From the NCBI GenBank assembly GCA_002256765.1, contig NCHJ01000003.1, forward strand, positions 548-58,534: a stretch of DNA of 57,987 nucleotides, given 5' to 3'. The notes under the pieces were generated by a model that worked only from the letters and a program-made list of their open reading frames with translations, did no database searches and was not told the origin of the DNA. Positions within the stretch are counted from its first letter, which is position 1. Every line of letters begins with the position of its first letter. This DNA comes from Bacteroidetes bacterium 24-39-8 (GTDB lineage Bacteria; Bacteroidota; Bacteroidia; Chitinophagales; Chitinophagaceae). Positions 26,562 through 34,623 of this stretch are shown one piece after another. The position numbers and the translations under genes are program-made.

Positions 26562-28387
26562 ACAGCCTCATTCTCAATGGAATGAAAATACTCGTGTACC
26601 AATTTGGCCTTTTGTATGCCAATAGCTTTTGCTAGAGTTTCCAAATCTTGTTCCCTCACATTTTTGATAGATCTAAATGTTTTTAACAACTGATCAGCGG
26701 TTTGTTTTCCAATGCCTTTAATGGTTTCTAATTCATTGGCTAGGGTGCCTTTTGACCGTTTGTTTCTATGGAATGTAATACCAAAATGGTGTACCTCATC
26801 TCTGATTCTTCTGACAAGTTTTAAGCTATCAGAATCCCAGGGTAGTTTAATGGATTCCGCATCGCCCGGGAAAAATAATTCCTCAATATTTTTTGCCAAA
26901 CCCACTACCGTAGTTTTACCATGTAAGCCTAGTTGGTGAATGCTCTGCATTGCAGCTCCTAATTGCCCCTTTCCGCCATCAATGATAATCAATTGAGGAA
27001 TGGGAAGGGATTCGTCCAAGACGCGCTTATATCGCCTATAAACCACTTCAGTCATGGTGGCAAAATCATTGATGCCTTGTACGGTTTTTACATTGTAATG
27101 TCTATAATCAGCTTTGCTAGGCATGCCATTTTTAAAACAGACCATGGCCGATACCGGATAAGATCCTTGAAAATTACTATTATCAAAACATTCAATATGG
27201 GTGGGTACTTCTTGCAATTGCAGCATCTCTTGCAATTGGTAAAGCACTTGCTTCTGTTCTATATCTGTCTTGCCCTCTAAGTGCAGTAATTGTTTTCTGT
27301 GCAAGGATTCTTTAAAGTATTGCACATTCTTTTCTGAGAGTTCTAATAATTTCTTTTTGTCTCCTGCTTTTGGAACTGTGATTTGAATCTCTGGTTCTGG
27401 ATAGTCTATCTCAAAAGGTAGGATCAATTCACGGGATAGACTATTGAAACTGGTTCTAAGATTGGCTATGGCAAAACATAAAACTTCTTCATCTGATTCT
27501 TCCAATTTGGTTTCAAGAGGAACGGTATGGGTTTGTACAATAGTTCCGTTCTGTACCATCAAATAGTTTACATAAGCCCATTGTGCTTCACGAACTAGGG
27601 AGAATACGTCTAGATTTTGTAAGTGCTTACTTACAATCACAGACTTGGCACTATAACTATCTAAATGTTCTATTTTCTTTTTAATCAGCGCTGCTTTTTC
27701 AAATTGCATTTCTGATGCAGCTGCTTGCATTTCTTTACTAAAATGCGCGGTTACTGCCCCCAAATTTCCTTTGAGCATATTGCGCACCTGCTGCAAACCT
27801 TCATTGTAATCGGTACTATCTTGCAATCCCTCACAGGGCCCCTTGCAATTACCCAAATGATATTCTAAACAGACTTTAAATTTTCCTTTCTGAATATTAG
27901 CATCCGTTAAGGGTAGCTTACAGGTTCTTAAGGGAATATACTGTTTGATAAAGTCAATCAATTCCCGCACTTTACCCGCAGAAGTGAATGGTCCTAAGTA
28001 TTCTGAACCGTCATTGTATTTATTTCTAGTTAAAAATATTCTAGGAAAGGGCTCTTTCTTGACAACTATATAAGGATAAGTCTTGTCATCTTTGAGGTTG
28101 ATATTGTATTTGGGTTGGTATTCCTTGATCAAGGAATTTTCCAATAAAAATGCATCCTGTTCTGAATCAACAATGGTGAATTGGATGGTAACAATTCTTT
28201 GCACCAATTCATGGGTCTTATAGGTAGTAAAGGTTTTAGAAAAATAAGATCCCACACGTTTTCTCAAATCCTTTGCCTTGCCTACATAGAGTAGCACACC
28301 CTCTTGGTCATAGTATTTATAAATACCAGGTTGGTGAGGAATAGTATGCGCTATTTGTTGAAATTCGTTGGAATTCATTTGGGCCAA
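26543..28387 (-). CDS. uvrC: Excinuclease ABC subunit UvrC
   Basis: This 614-residue nuclease makes both cuts in UvrABC nucleotide-excision repair. The GIY-YIG domain is at the N-terminus (G21-I-Y23 and Y34-V-G36 with AKDLRKRVGSYF). A UVR motif that binds UvrB lies at about 205-240. The RNase H-like domain has ECFDNSNFQGSYPVSAMVCF and IIDGGKGQLGAAMQ, and the helix-hairpin-helix domain closes the chain (ETIKGIGKQTADQLLKTF). Length is normal. It starts 3 bases after the stop of a lipoprotein gene and is probably translated from the same mRNA. A second ATG three codons later (28378) could be the true start. Confidence 0.97.
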   Translation of the reverse strand: MAQMNSNEFQQIAHTIPHQPGIYKYYDQEGVLLYVGKAKDLRKRVGSYFSKTFTTYKTHELVQRIVTIQFTIVDSEQDAFLLENSLIKEYQPKYNINLKDDKTYPYIVVKKEPFPRIFLTRNKYNDGSEYLGPFTSAGKVRELIDFIKQYIPLRTCKLPLTDANIQKGKFKVCLEYHLGNCKGPCEGLQDSTDYNEGLQQVRNMLKGNLGAVTAHFSKEMQAAASEMQFEKAALIKKKIEHLDSYSAKSVIVSKHLQNLDVFSLVREAQWAYVNYLMVQNGTIVQTHTVPLETKLEESDEEVLCFAIANLRTSFNSLSRELILPFEIDYPEPEIQITVPKAGDKKKLLELSEKNVQYFKESLHRKQLLHLEGKTDIEQKQVLYQLQEMLQLQEVPTHIECFDNSNFQGSYPVSAMVCFKNGMPSKADYRHYNVKTVQGINDFATMTEVVYRRYKRVLDESLPIPQLIIIDGGKGQLGAAMQSIHQLGLHGKTTVVGLAKNIEELFFPGDAESIKLPWDSDSLKLVRRIRDEVHHFGITFHRNKRSKGTLANELETIKGIGKQTADQLLKTFRSIKNVREQDLETLAKAIGIQKAKLVHEYFHSIENEAVKKGPG

Positions 28388-28390
28388 AAA

Positions 28391-28969
28391 TTATTTTCTA
28401 ATCCAATAAACGGTAGTGGTTTCATTGATTCTTCCCTTAGCCGTTTCAACTGTTCTTGTTATTTGAAATTGTTTGTTGGTGGTCCAACTATGGCGTTCCA
28501 TAATGCTACTATCTGCGCTCTGTCTTTCTGAGACAATGAACACACGCTTAGCTAGTTTTGTTTGCTCGTCTAACAAAATGTCCATGCTTTTTACCAATGA
28601 AGATGGTTGACTAGCTTTATAATTCATAGTATAACTAGCCGTACTTAAATCATGAAATATGGTTTCAGTGTATAACTGCTGTTGGTTTTGTTTACTAATA
28701 TCTAAGGTTAGAAAAGTGGTAGCTAACTGTTTGAATTGATCTTTGCTAATGATACTGGAATCTGTCTTAGAAGCATAACTATGCTTAAAATGAATTTCAT
28801 AATTTCTTAGGTCTACATAAGCTATTTGTTCTTTTATAAAATCTGAAAGGGGATAAAACTTAGTACTATCTGTTGAAGCGCTAGCTTGATTAGACGGTTG
28901 GCTACTAGGCTTGTTTTTGCAGGCGTAAAGACTTGTTATAAGAAAAAGAATAACCCATAAATATTTCAT
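28391..28969 (-). CDS. Lipoprotein of unknown function, upstream of uvrC
   Basis: From the ATG at 28969 this is a 192-residue lipoprotein: MKYLWVILFLITSLYAC, lipid-attached C17, then a Q/S-rich spacer (about 20-40) and a soluble domain of about 150 residues with alternating strands. I do not recognise the family. A longer reading would use a TTG at 28975, but this TTG is itself part of a perfect TAnnTTTG promoter box, so the ATG is preferred and the mRNA may be leaderless. The gene is followed after 3 bases by uvrC. Whether it has any link to DNA repair is unknown; operon sharing is the only evidence. Confidence 0.8.
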   Translation of the reverse strand: MKYLWVILFLITSLYACKNKPSSQPSNQASASTDSTKFYPLSDFIKEQIAYVDLRNYEIHFKHSYASKTDSSIISKDQFKQLATTFLTLDISKQNQQQLYTETIFHDLSTASYTMNYKASQPSSLVKSMDILLDEQTKLAKRVFIVSERQSADSSIMERHSWTTNKQFQITRTVETAKGRINETTTVYWIRK

Positions 28970-28972
28970 ACG

Positions 28973-28980
28973 CAAATGTA
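28973..28980 (-). promoter_or_regulatory. Bacteroidota -7 element for lipoprotein-uvrC (leaderless spacing)
   Basis: On the minus strand TACATTTG is followed by CGT and then ATG, so the gap to the start codon is 3 bases. No ideal -33 TTG is present. Confidence 0.5.
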
Positions 28981-29036
28981 TTCATTCGGTACAAAACTTG
29001 GACTGTTGAATCTTGTCTGAAATTGTTAAGGATTGT

Positions 29037-30521
29037 CTATTTCAATTGCTTGATAAAACCTAGGCGAATACCATAATCCATCAAATACTCTGTAATGGGG
29101 TATTTGTTGGAATAAGTGGGCAAGTGTTGAAACCTTGCTTGTGGTCCCAAGTACCACTGATAAGCCCCTGTTTTGTAAGTAAGATTAATACCAACAGCAC
29201 TGTTGATATTCCACTTGCGCATCAGGTTATTACCATCTGCATAGTGTTTATAATCTGTAGAAAGCAGGTAAAGACTTTTATTCAGTGTAAAAGTTGGTTG
29301 TATAGAAGCTTCTGCAGTGATACCCAATTTCCGCCCTTGAATCACGTCATATTGAAAACCAATAGGAATGGATACCTGGTACATTTTATTGTCTAATTGG
29401 GTGCTCTTATAACCGTTATTGTTGTTATAAGGAGAGAACATAGAAATATTTTCAACGCCTCTGTTGTTCACCAAAGAAATGGTAGTGATATCTGTACTAG
29501 CTTGAAAGGTTTCTATATGGTATTGTCTTGTATTGAACTGAATACCCGTTTTGAATTTTAGGCGCTTGCTCATATTGTATAAAACAGCAAATCCCAATTC
29601 CAAACCAACAGCTGGTTTATGCCTAACAATACTGTTGACGTCTGTGGTATAGTTTAAGCCTACTGGAGCAGAGGCTGGAGCCTCACCTAAAAGGTCTTTG
29701 GCTTTATCATCTGTTAATCTACGGTAACTGGTAGAAGGGGTAATGAAAAACCCAAATCCAAATTTGGAGTTCTTTCTCTGCATAATCCTTGTAGGTGGAA
29801 CATAAGCAAAGTCTTGCAGAAATACGTCGGTTGCAGCTTGCTCTTTAACAGCATTGGAAGACGCGGGTTCTGTTATTTTGCTAGCTTGATCATTGGTTTG
29901 ATGCTCTTCTACTGTAGGTTTTGTATTGCCGGCAGACATGGTAGGCTGCTCATTCATTTCAGTAAGAAAATTTATTTTCTCAGGGCTCAATTCCCTTGAT
30001 GCTAAACTGCCCATAGGAACTACTATGGCCGGTTCTTGTAAAAATGCTGGCTTACTTGGGTGCTTGTCAAGTCCATTTTTCATAACAGAAATGGGCTCGG
30101 CTCTATTTGAAAAATTCATAGCAACCACAGGAATTTCTTCTATTTCACTCAATTCAGGCTCCAATGGGTTGCTCTTTCTTTTTAGATTAGCAATGGTATT
30201 GGCAGTAAGGTCTGAAGGTGCGGTTGAATTAAAATCGTTCAACGTATGTTTTAAATCCTGTAAAGGTTGTTTCTGAGGGCCTGTTTGCCTTAGACTATTT
30301 GCCTTTAATAATTTCTGTGATGGATTAATATTCAATAAAGTAGAAACAGTAAGAGCAGAAATAATGAATATTGAAATAAAACTCAAAGCAGGCCAACGCT
30401 GATGGCCATTGACCTCCGCATTGATATTCCTCCAGATCTTGTCTGAAGGGTACATGCGATGGTCTTTTACCTCATCCTGTAAAAATTGTTCAAGTTCGTC
30501 TTGGTACATATCATTTCCCAT
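29037..30521 (-). CDS. Dual membrane-spanning anti-sigma-like protein with C-terminal beta-barrel
   Basis: This 494-residue protein has an unusual layout. Residues 1-44 are charged and cytoplasmic (QDELEQFLQDEVKDHRMYPS, then DKIWRNINAEVNG), a segment I associate with proteins paired to ECF factors in this phylum. Residues 45-64 form a single helix (ALSFISIFIISALTVSTLL). Residues 65-250 are a low-complexity S/T/P/E-rich stretch able to cross the periplasm. Residues about 250-494 are alternating amphipathic strands of an outer-membrane beta-barrel, ending in GIRLGFIKQLK. It lies 25 bases after the ECF sigma gene. The likely role is to hold the sigma factor and release it on an outer-membrane signal. 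There is no classic zinc anti-sigma motif. A second ATG (30509) is possible. Confidence 0.8.
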   Translation of the reverse strand: MGNDMYQDELEQFLQDEVKDHRMYPSDKIWRNINAEVNGHQRWPALSFISIFIISALTVSTLLNINPSQKLLKANSLRQTGPQKQPLQDLKHTLNDFNSTAPSDLTANTIANLKRKSNPLEPELSEIEEIPVVAMNFSNRAEPISVMKNGLDKHPSKPAFLQEPAIVVPMGSLASRELSPEKINFLTEMNEQPTMSAGNTKPTVEEHQTNDQASKITEPASSNAVKEQAATDVFLQDFAYVPPTRIMQRKNSKFGFGFFITPSTSYRRLTDDKAKDLLGEAPASAPVGLNYTTDVNSIVRHKPAVGLELGFAVLYNMSKRLKFKTGIQFNTRQYHIETFQASTDITTISLVNNRGVENISMFSPYNNNNGYKSTQLDNKMYQVSIPIGFQYDVIQGRKLGITAEASIQPTFTLNKSLYLLSTDYKHYADGNNLMRKWNINSAVGINLTYKTGAYQWYLGPQARFQHLPTYSNKYPITEYLMDYGIRLGFIKQLK

Positions 30522-30546
30522 ATACAGCAGTAGCAGCAGCGATCAA

Positions 30547-31125
30547 TTATTTCTTCAAACCGGCCAACCAATTGAATTCTGTTTTTGGTTGTTCAATGAT
30601 CTGTTTCCTGATCAGTATGTTTTCTAACATGGATTTTGCCCTAGTATATTGACTTCTGCTGGTACTTTCTTCAATATCCAACATCTGTCCTATTTCTTTG
30701 TGGCTATATCCTTCCAAAGCATATAAGTTCAATACGGTTCTATAACCTAGAGGCAGCAAACGAATACATTCAATGATTTGTCTTGCCTGCATGATGGATG
30801 GAACTGTTTCCTCCTTCACTTGAATATAATCAGCATAAGCCAAGTCAACACTTTCATTGAACTTCTTGTGTTTTTTCAGAAAGTTGATACAGGTATGAAC
30901 TATGATTCGCCTGATCCATCCTTCAAAAGCACCCTTGTTCTGAAATGTATGCATCTGAGTGAACACCTTTATAAATCCTTCTTGCAACATGTCTTCACCG
31001 TCTTCTCTGTTTTGAGCAAATCGGTAACAAACACTGAGCATTTTTGGACTATAACGGTTATACAACTCCCGTTGCGCTGCAACGTCGTTCTGTAAACATC
31101 CCGCGATAATTGCCTGTTCGGTCAT
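30547..31125 (-). CDS. ECF-type RNA polymerase sigma factor
   Basis: This 192-residue protein has the two ECF sigma domains: region 2 (about 20-90; AAQRELYNRYSPKMLSVCYR, NREDGEDMLQEGFIKVF, WIRRIIVHTCINFLK) and region 4 (about 125-180; LPLGYRTVLNLYALEGYSHK followed by EIGQMLDIEESTSRSQYTRA). It would direct RNA polymerase to a small alternative regulon. The next gene encodes a membrane-spanning anti-sigma-like protein, its probable regulator. Upstream there is a near-consensus -7 box (TATATTTA on the minus strand, within 31150-31160), so basal transcription by the main sigma factor is possible. Confidence 0.93.
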   Translation of the reverse strand: MTEQAIIAGCLQNDVAAQRELYNRYSPKMLSVCYRFAQNREDGEDMLQEGFIKVFTQMHTFQNKGAFEGWIRRIIVHTCINFLKKHKKFNESVDLAYADYIQVKEETVPSIMQARQIIECIRLLPLGYRTVLNLYALEGYSHKEIGQMLDIEESTSRSQYTRAKSMLENILIRKQIIEQPKTEFNWLAGLKK

Positions 31126-31242
31126 GAGGGGGTATTATGATACACCCTAAATATAGGACATTCTAACTGTTTAAAAGCTGCATCCGGATTGGTTTTTATG
31201 GCAATTTCATGACCCAAAAAGCATTAAAAGCATTTTTTACTG

Positions 31243-31272
31243 TTGAAAAAAATAGTTTTCCTCCTATATTTG
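31243..31272 (+). promoter_or_regulatory. Full Bacteroidota promoter (-33/-7) for the TonB-receptor operon
   Basis: TTG at 31243-31245 is followed by exactly 19 bases and then TATATTTG at 31265-31272, a perfect TTG-N19-TAnnTTTG. Transcription would start near 31276, about 17 bases before the TTG start codon at 31293. Confidence 0.85.
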
Positions 31273-31292
31273 CAACAACGTAACAATTTTAA

Positions 31293-31637
31293 TTGTACAG
31301 AAAATACATCATAAAGACCCTTTCTGCAGTCCTGCTTCTCTTGGTGTTTGCGGTTAGCATTACACCCAAGAAGACCTGGCATGACCTGATTGCTTCCCAC
31401 CAGGATGGAAAGAAACCCAGTTATGATTATAGTGCTAGGGGAGAACAGTTGCATAAAACGGTTATTCATTGCGCCTGTGATTTACAAGTGGCAGAATCTC
31501 CTTTTGTAGTAGTCAATATTGGCTTAGAATTAGGCTCACCACTTGTTCCAGCTATTTACTATTTAGCTACAAGTCAAAATCCCCAATTTCAGCAAACGCA
31601 TTTTTATGGTTTAAGAGGACCACCTGCATCAGTTTAA
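31293..31637 (+). CDS. Small exported protein upstream of TonB-dependent receptor
   Basis: This 114-residue protein begins at TTG (31293): an in-frame TAA sits directly before it and no ATG follows for a signal peptide. The N-terminus is basic plus a hydrophobic core (YRKYIIKTLSAVLLLLVFAV, then SITPKK), an export signal. The mature part has THE pattern WHDLIASHQDG, a Cys pair within IHCACDLQVAESPF that may bind metal, and the C-terminal motif FYGLRGPPASV. No enzyme domain is seen. I recall similar proteins before TonB receptors elsewhere in the phylum. A perfect promoter lies just upstream and the receptor gene follows after 65 bases, so a role in the same uptake pathway, perhaps metal binding, is inferred. 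Confidence 0.75.
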   Translation: MYRKYIIKTLSAVLLLLVFAVSITPKKTWHDLIASHQDGKKPSYDYSARGEQLHKTVIHCACDLQVAESPFVVVNIGLELGSPLVPAIYYLATSQNPQFQQTHFYGLRGPPASV

Positions 31638-31702
31638 AGACTGCTATGTTGGTTGAGGTACCCTTGTGTGCCCTTTTTCCTTTTAACTTTTAAAATTGAA
31701 TC

Positions 31703-34147
31703 ATGCGTTTAGCAATAGCTTTAGGCGTAATGGCAATGGTAGTTTTCTATCTTCCAGTGAATGCCCAATTACAATTACAAAATTTACCAGTATCTAACAC
31801 AGTTGAACAAGCTAAGCATAGCTTTTCAGGAGTAGTGCTTGACAAACAAACCACCAAACCCTTGGGAGGTGCCAGTATTTATTTGCACGAAGTAAAAATG
31901 GGTGCTGTTACAGATGCTAGTGGTAAGTTTCTAATTTCTGATATTCCCTCTGGAAAATATTTATTAGAAATTAGTTTTCAAGGATTTTCTACCCATATTG
32001 AAACCATTGACATCAGCGGAAATCTAACCAAAGATTTTTCCTTGTCAGAAACCTTTGCGCAACATGAAGAAGTAGTTGTTACTGGTGTTGCTTCAGCTAC
32101 TAGAACTAAGCTCAGTCCTCAACCTATTTCAATTGTAAAAAAAGCAGACTTACTTCAATCATCGGCTAGTAATATTATTGATGCTTTGAGTAGACTGGTC
32201 TCCGGAGTTTCAGCACTCTCTACAGGTCCTGCCATTTCAAAACCCATCATCCGAGGAATGGGATATAATAGGGTTGTAACCGTACATGATGGCGTGCGCC
32301 AAGAAGGACAACAATGGGGAGACGAACACGGCATTGAAGTGGACGAATATAGTATTCAAAAAGTGGAAGTGCTTAAAGGACCAGCCTCTCTATTTTATGG
32401 CTCTGATGCCATGGCCGGAGTAGTGCATTTGATTACCAATGCTCCAGTAGAAAAAGGGACAATCAAAGGAAATATTTTGGGAACTTATAATGCCAATAAT
32501 GGTTTGTTGGGTACCAATGCCAACTTAGCGGGGCACTTGAAAAATGGGTTTAATTGGAACGTATATGGTACGTATAAATCCGCAGGCGATTATAGCAATG
32601 CTTATGATGGCAAAGTGTTTAATAGCCGATTCAATGAAAGAAATTTTGGTGGGTATTTAGGGGTCAACAAATCATGGGGATATAGCCATTTGTTGATCAG
32701 TAATTTCAACCAAAAGATTGGTATGGTAGAAGGTGCAAGAGACCCAGCTACCGGTGGATTTATGATATTTCCGGAAACCGCACTAGAGCGTCCGGCTAGT
32801 CAGGCCGAATTAGATAGCAGAGACCTGTATACCCCTTATCAAGGCATCAACCATTTTAAAATTGCTTCAGACAATAATATAGTTGTAGGAAAAGGTAGGC
32901 TAAACTTAAATATTGGATACCAACAAAACCAACGAAAAGAGTTTGGAGATCCAGACAATATGAATCTTCCAGCGCTCTACTTTAATTTGCAAACCATTAC
33001 CTATAATGCCCAATTTCATTTTGCAGAAAACAAGGGTTGGAAAACCTCTATTGGTATTTCAGGTATGCAACAACAAAATAAAAATCTTGCAGAAGAAGTG
33101 TTGATTCCGGAATACAATCAGTTTGATATAGGAGGTTTTGTTTACAGTAAAAAAACCTTTGCCAATCAAATCACAGTCAGTGGTGGTCTTAGGTATGATC
33201 TTAGAAATGTGACAGGCAAAGAATTTATGGAAGGTACAGACCTGAAATTTCAAGCTTTTAATAAAAACTTTTCTGATTTCAGCGCCAGTATTGGTCTGAG
33301 TTATAGTCCCAGCGAACAGCTGACCTGGAAGCTAAATATAGCTCGCGGTTATAGAGCTCCTTCTGTTTCTGAGTTGGCCAGCAATGGTGCACACGAAGGT
33401 ACCAATAGATATGAATATGGTTCACTTGACTTGAAAACAGAAACTTCTCTTCAAACAGATGCGGGAGTTGAATACAATGGCACCCATATTAGTTTTGGTC
33501 TAACTGCTTTTTACAATGCCATTCAGAACTATGTATTCTATAGTAAACTGTCTTCTGTTCTAGGAGGAGATTCCTTGGTAAATCTTGGTGGATCGGATCT
33601 TACTGCCTTCAAGTTTAGACAGGCTAATGCAGCATTATTTGGTTTAGAAGCAAGACTAGATTTACACCCGCATCCATTAGACTGGTTGCATTTTGAAAAT
33701 AGTTTTTCACTTGTTGCCGGACAATTTGCACAAAGTCTTGATGGCTCCAATAAGTTACCTTTTATACCAGCTCCAAGATTGTTAAGTGTACTTAGGGCCA
33801 ATGCCACTAAAATGGGTAAGGGCTTGCGTAATGCCTATGTAAAATTAGAATTAGACAATACCAGTACCCAAAACAGGGTGTTTACAGCATATGACACTGA
33901 AACCCCTACTGCAGGATATAGCTTGTTAAATTTGGGATTAGGCACTGAAATAGTTGCTAAAGGAAAAACCTTGTGCAGTATTAATTTGAGTTTTAATAAC
34001 CTAACCAATATCAGTTATCAAAACCATTTGAATAGATTAAAGTATACCGATACCAATGCGCTAACTGGTAGAATGGGGGTATTTAATATGGGCAGAAATC
34101 TAAGCCTGAAATTGAATATTCCACTGAATTTCAAAGTGGCGTCCTAA
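31703..34147 (+). CDS. TonB-dependent outer-membrane receptor
   Basis: This 814-residue protein has a signal peptide (MRLAIALGVMAMVVFYLPVNA). A carboxypeptidase-regulatory-like beta-sandwich follows (about 45-120, FSGVVLDKQTTKPLGGASIY), then the plug domain (about 130-240, with PIIRGMGYNRVVTVHDG, EVDEYSIQKVEVLKGPASLF and YGSDAMAGVVHLITNAP) and a 22-strand type barrel to the end. It takes up a ligand across the outer membrane using ExbB/ExbD/TonB energy. The plug has DEHGIEVDE like ZnuD-type metal receptors, and the preceding gene encodes a His/Cys small protein, so a metal or metal complex is a reasonable guess. There is no SusD partner, which speaks against glycan uptake. Confidence 0.93.
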   Translation: MRLAIALGVMAMVVFYLPVNAQLQLQNLPVSNTVEQAKHSFSGVVLDKQTTKPLGGASIYLHEVKMGAVTDASGKFLISDIPSGKYLLEISFQGFSTHIETIDISGNLTKDFSLSETFAQHEEVVVTGVASATRTKLSPQPISIVKKADLLQSSASNIIDALSRLVSGVSALSTGPAISKPIIRGMGYNRVVTVHDGVRQEGQQWGDEHGIEVDEYSIQKVEVLKGPASLFYGSDAMAGVVHLITNAPVEKGTIKGNILGTYNANNGLLGTNANLAGHLKNGFNWNVYGTYKSAGDYSNAYDGKVFNSRFNERNFGGYLGVNKSWGYSHLLISNFNQKIGMVEGARDPATGGFMIFPETALERPASQAELDSRDLYTPYQGINHFKIASDNNIVVGKGRLNLNIGYQQNQRKEFGDPDNMNLPALYFNLQTITYNAQFHFAENKGWKTSIGISGMQQQNKNLAEEVLIPEYNQFDIGGFVYSKKTFANQITVSGGLRYDLRNVTGKEFMEGTDLKFQAFNKNFSDFSASIGLSYSPSEQLTWKLNIARGYRAPSVSELASNGAHEGTNRYEYGSLDLKTETSLQTDAGVEYNGTHISFGLTAFYNAIQNYVFYSKLSSVLGGDSLVNLGGSDLTAFKFRQANAALFGLEARLDLHPHPLDWLHFENSFSLVAGQFAQSLDGSNKLPFIPAPRLLSVLRANATKMGKGLRNAYVKLELDNTSTQNRVFTAYDTETPTAGYSLLNLGLGTEIVAKGKTLCSINLSFNNLTNISYQNHLNRLKYTDTNALTGRMGVFNMGRNLSLKLNIPLNFKVAS

Positions 34148-34169
34148 GCAAGTTGGATTATATTGCAGT

Positions 34170-34610
34170 ATGGACATTTCAATTAATACGCCCGCACTGC
34201 TTTTTCCTGCTATCAGTTTGGTACTCTTGGCCTATACCAATAGATACCTTGCACTAGCAAATAGAATCCGGAATTTGCACGATAAATATTTAGAGAAAGG
34301 AGTGAATGACCTAGTGTTGCACGGTCAGATTAAAAGCATTAGGTATAGATTAAAATTGATCAGGAATATGCAGATGCTTGGGATGATTGCTATCATCACT
34401 TGTATCTTCTGCATATTCCTGATTTATATTGAAAGAACCGGAATAGCGCATGTATTGTTTGCTTTTGGCTTAATGGCCTTCTTGGTTTCTCTCTGTATTT
34501 CCCTTTTAGAAATTAGTTTGAGCAACAAAGCCTTAGAGCTAGAGCTAAGCGATATGGAAGGCCTAGAAGACCCTACTGTATTGGAATACATCAAAAAGAA
34601 GTTTGAATAA
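34170..34610 (+). CDS. DUF2721 membrane protein
   Basis: This 146-residue protein has three predicted helices (about 5-25, 66-88 and 92-114). The first contains LLFPAISLVLLAYTNRYL and is followed by the basic segment ANRIRNLHDKYL, the usual DUF2721 pattern. A short acidic C-terminus closes it. The function is unknown. It lies 22 bases after the TonB receptor gene, on the same strand, possibly in the same transcript. A degenerate promoter-like TATATTGC lies 3 bases before the ATG. It converges on the ABC exporter gene with 13 bases between. Confidence 0.88.
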   Translation: MDISINTPALLFPAISLVLLAYTNRYLALANRIRNLHDKYLEKGVNDLVLHGQIKSIRYRLKLIRNMQMLGMIAIITCIFCIFLIYIERTGIAHVLFAFGLMAFLVSLCISLLEISLSNKALELELSDMEGLEDPTVLEYIKKKFE

Positions 34611-34623
34611 TTCCGCTCAGTAT

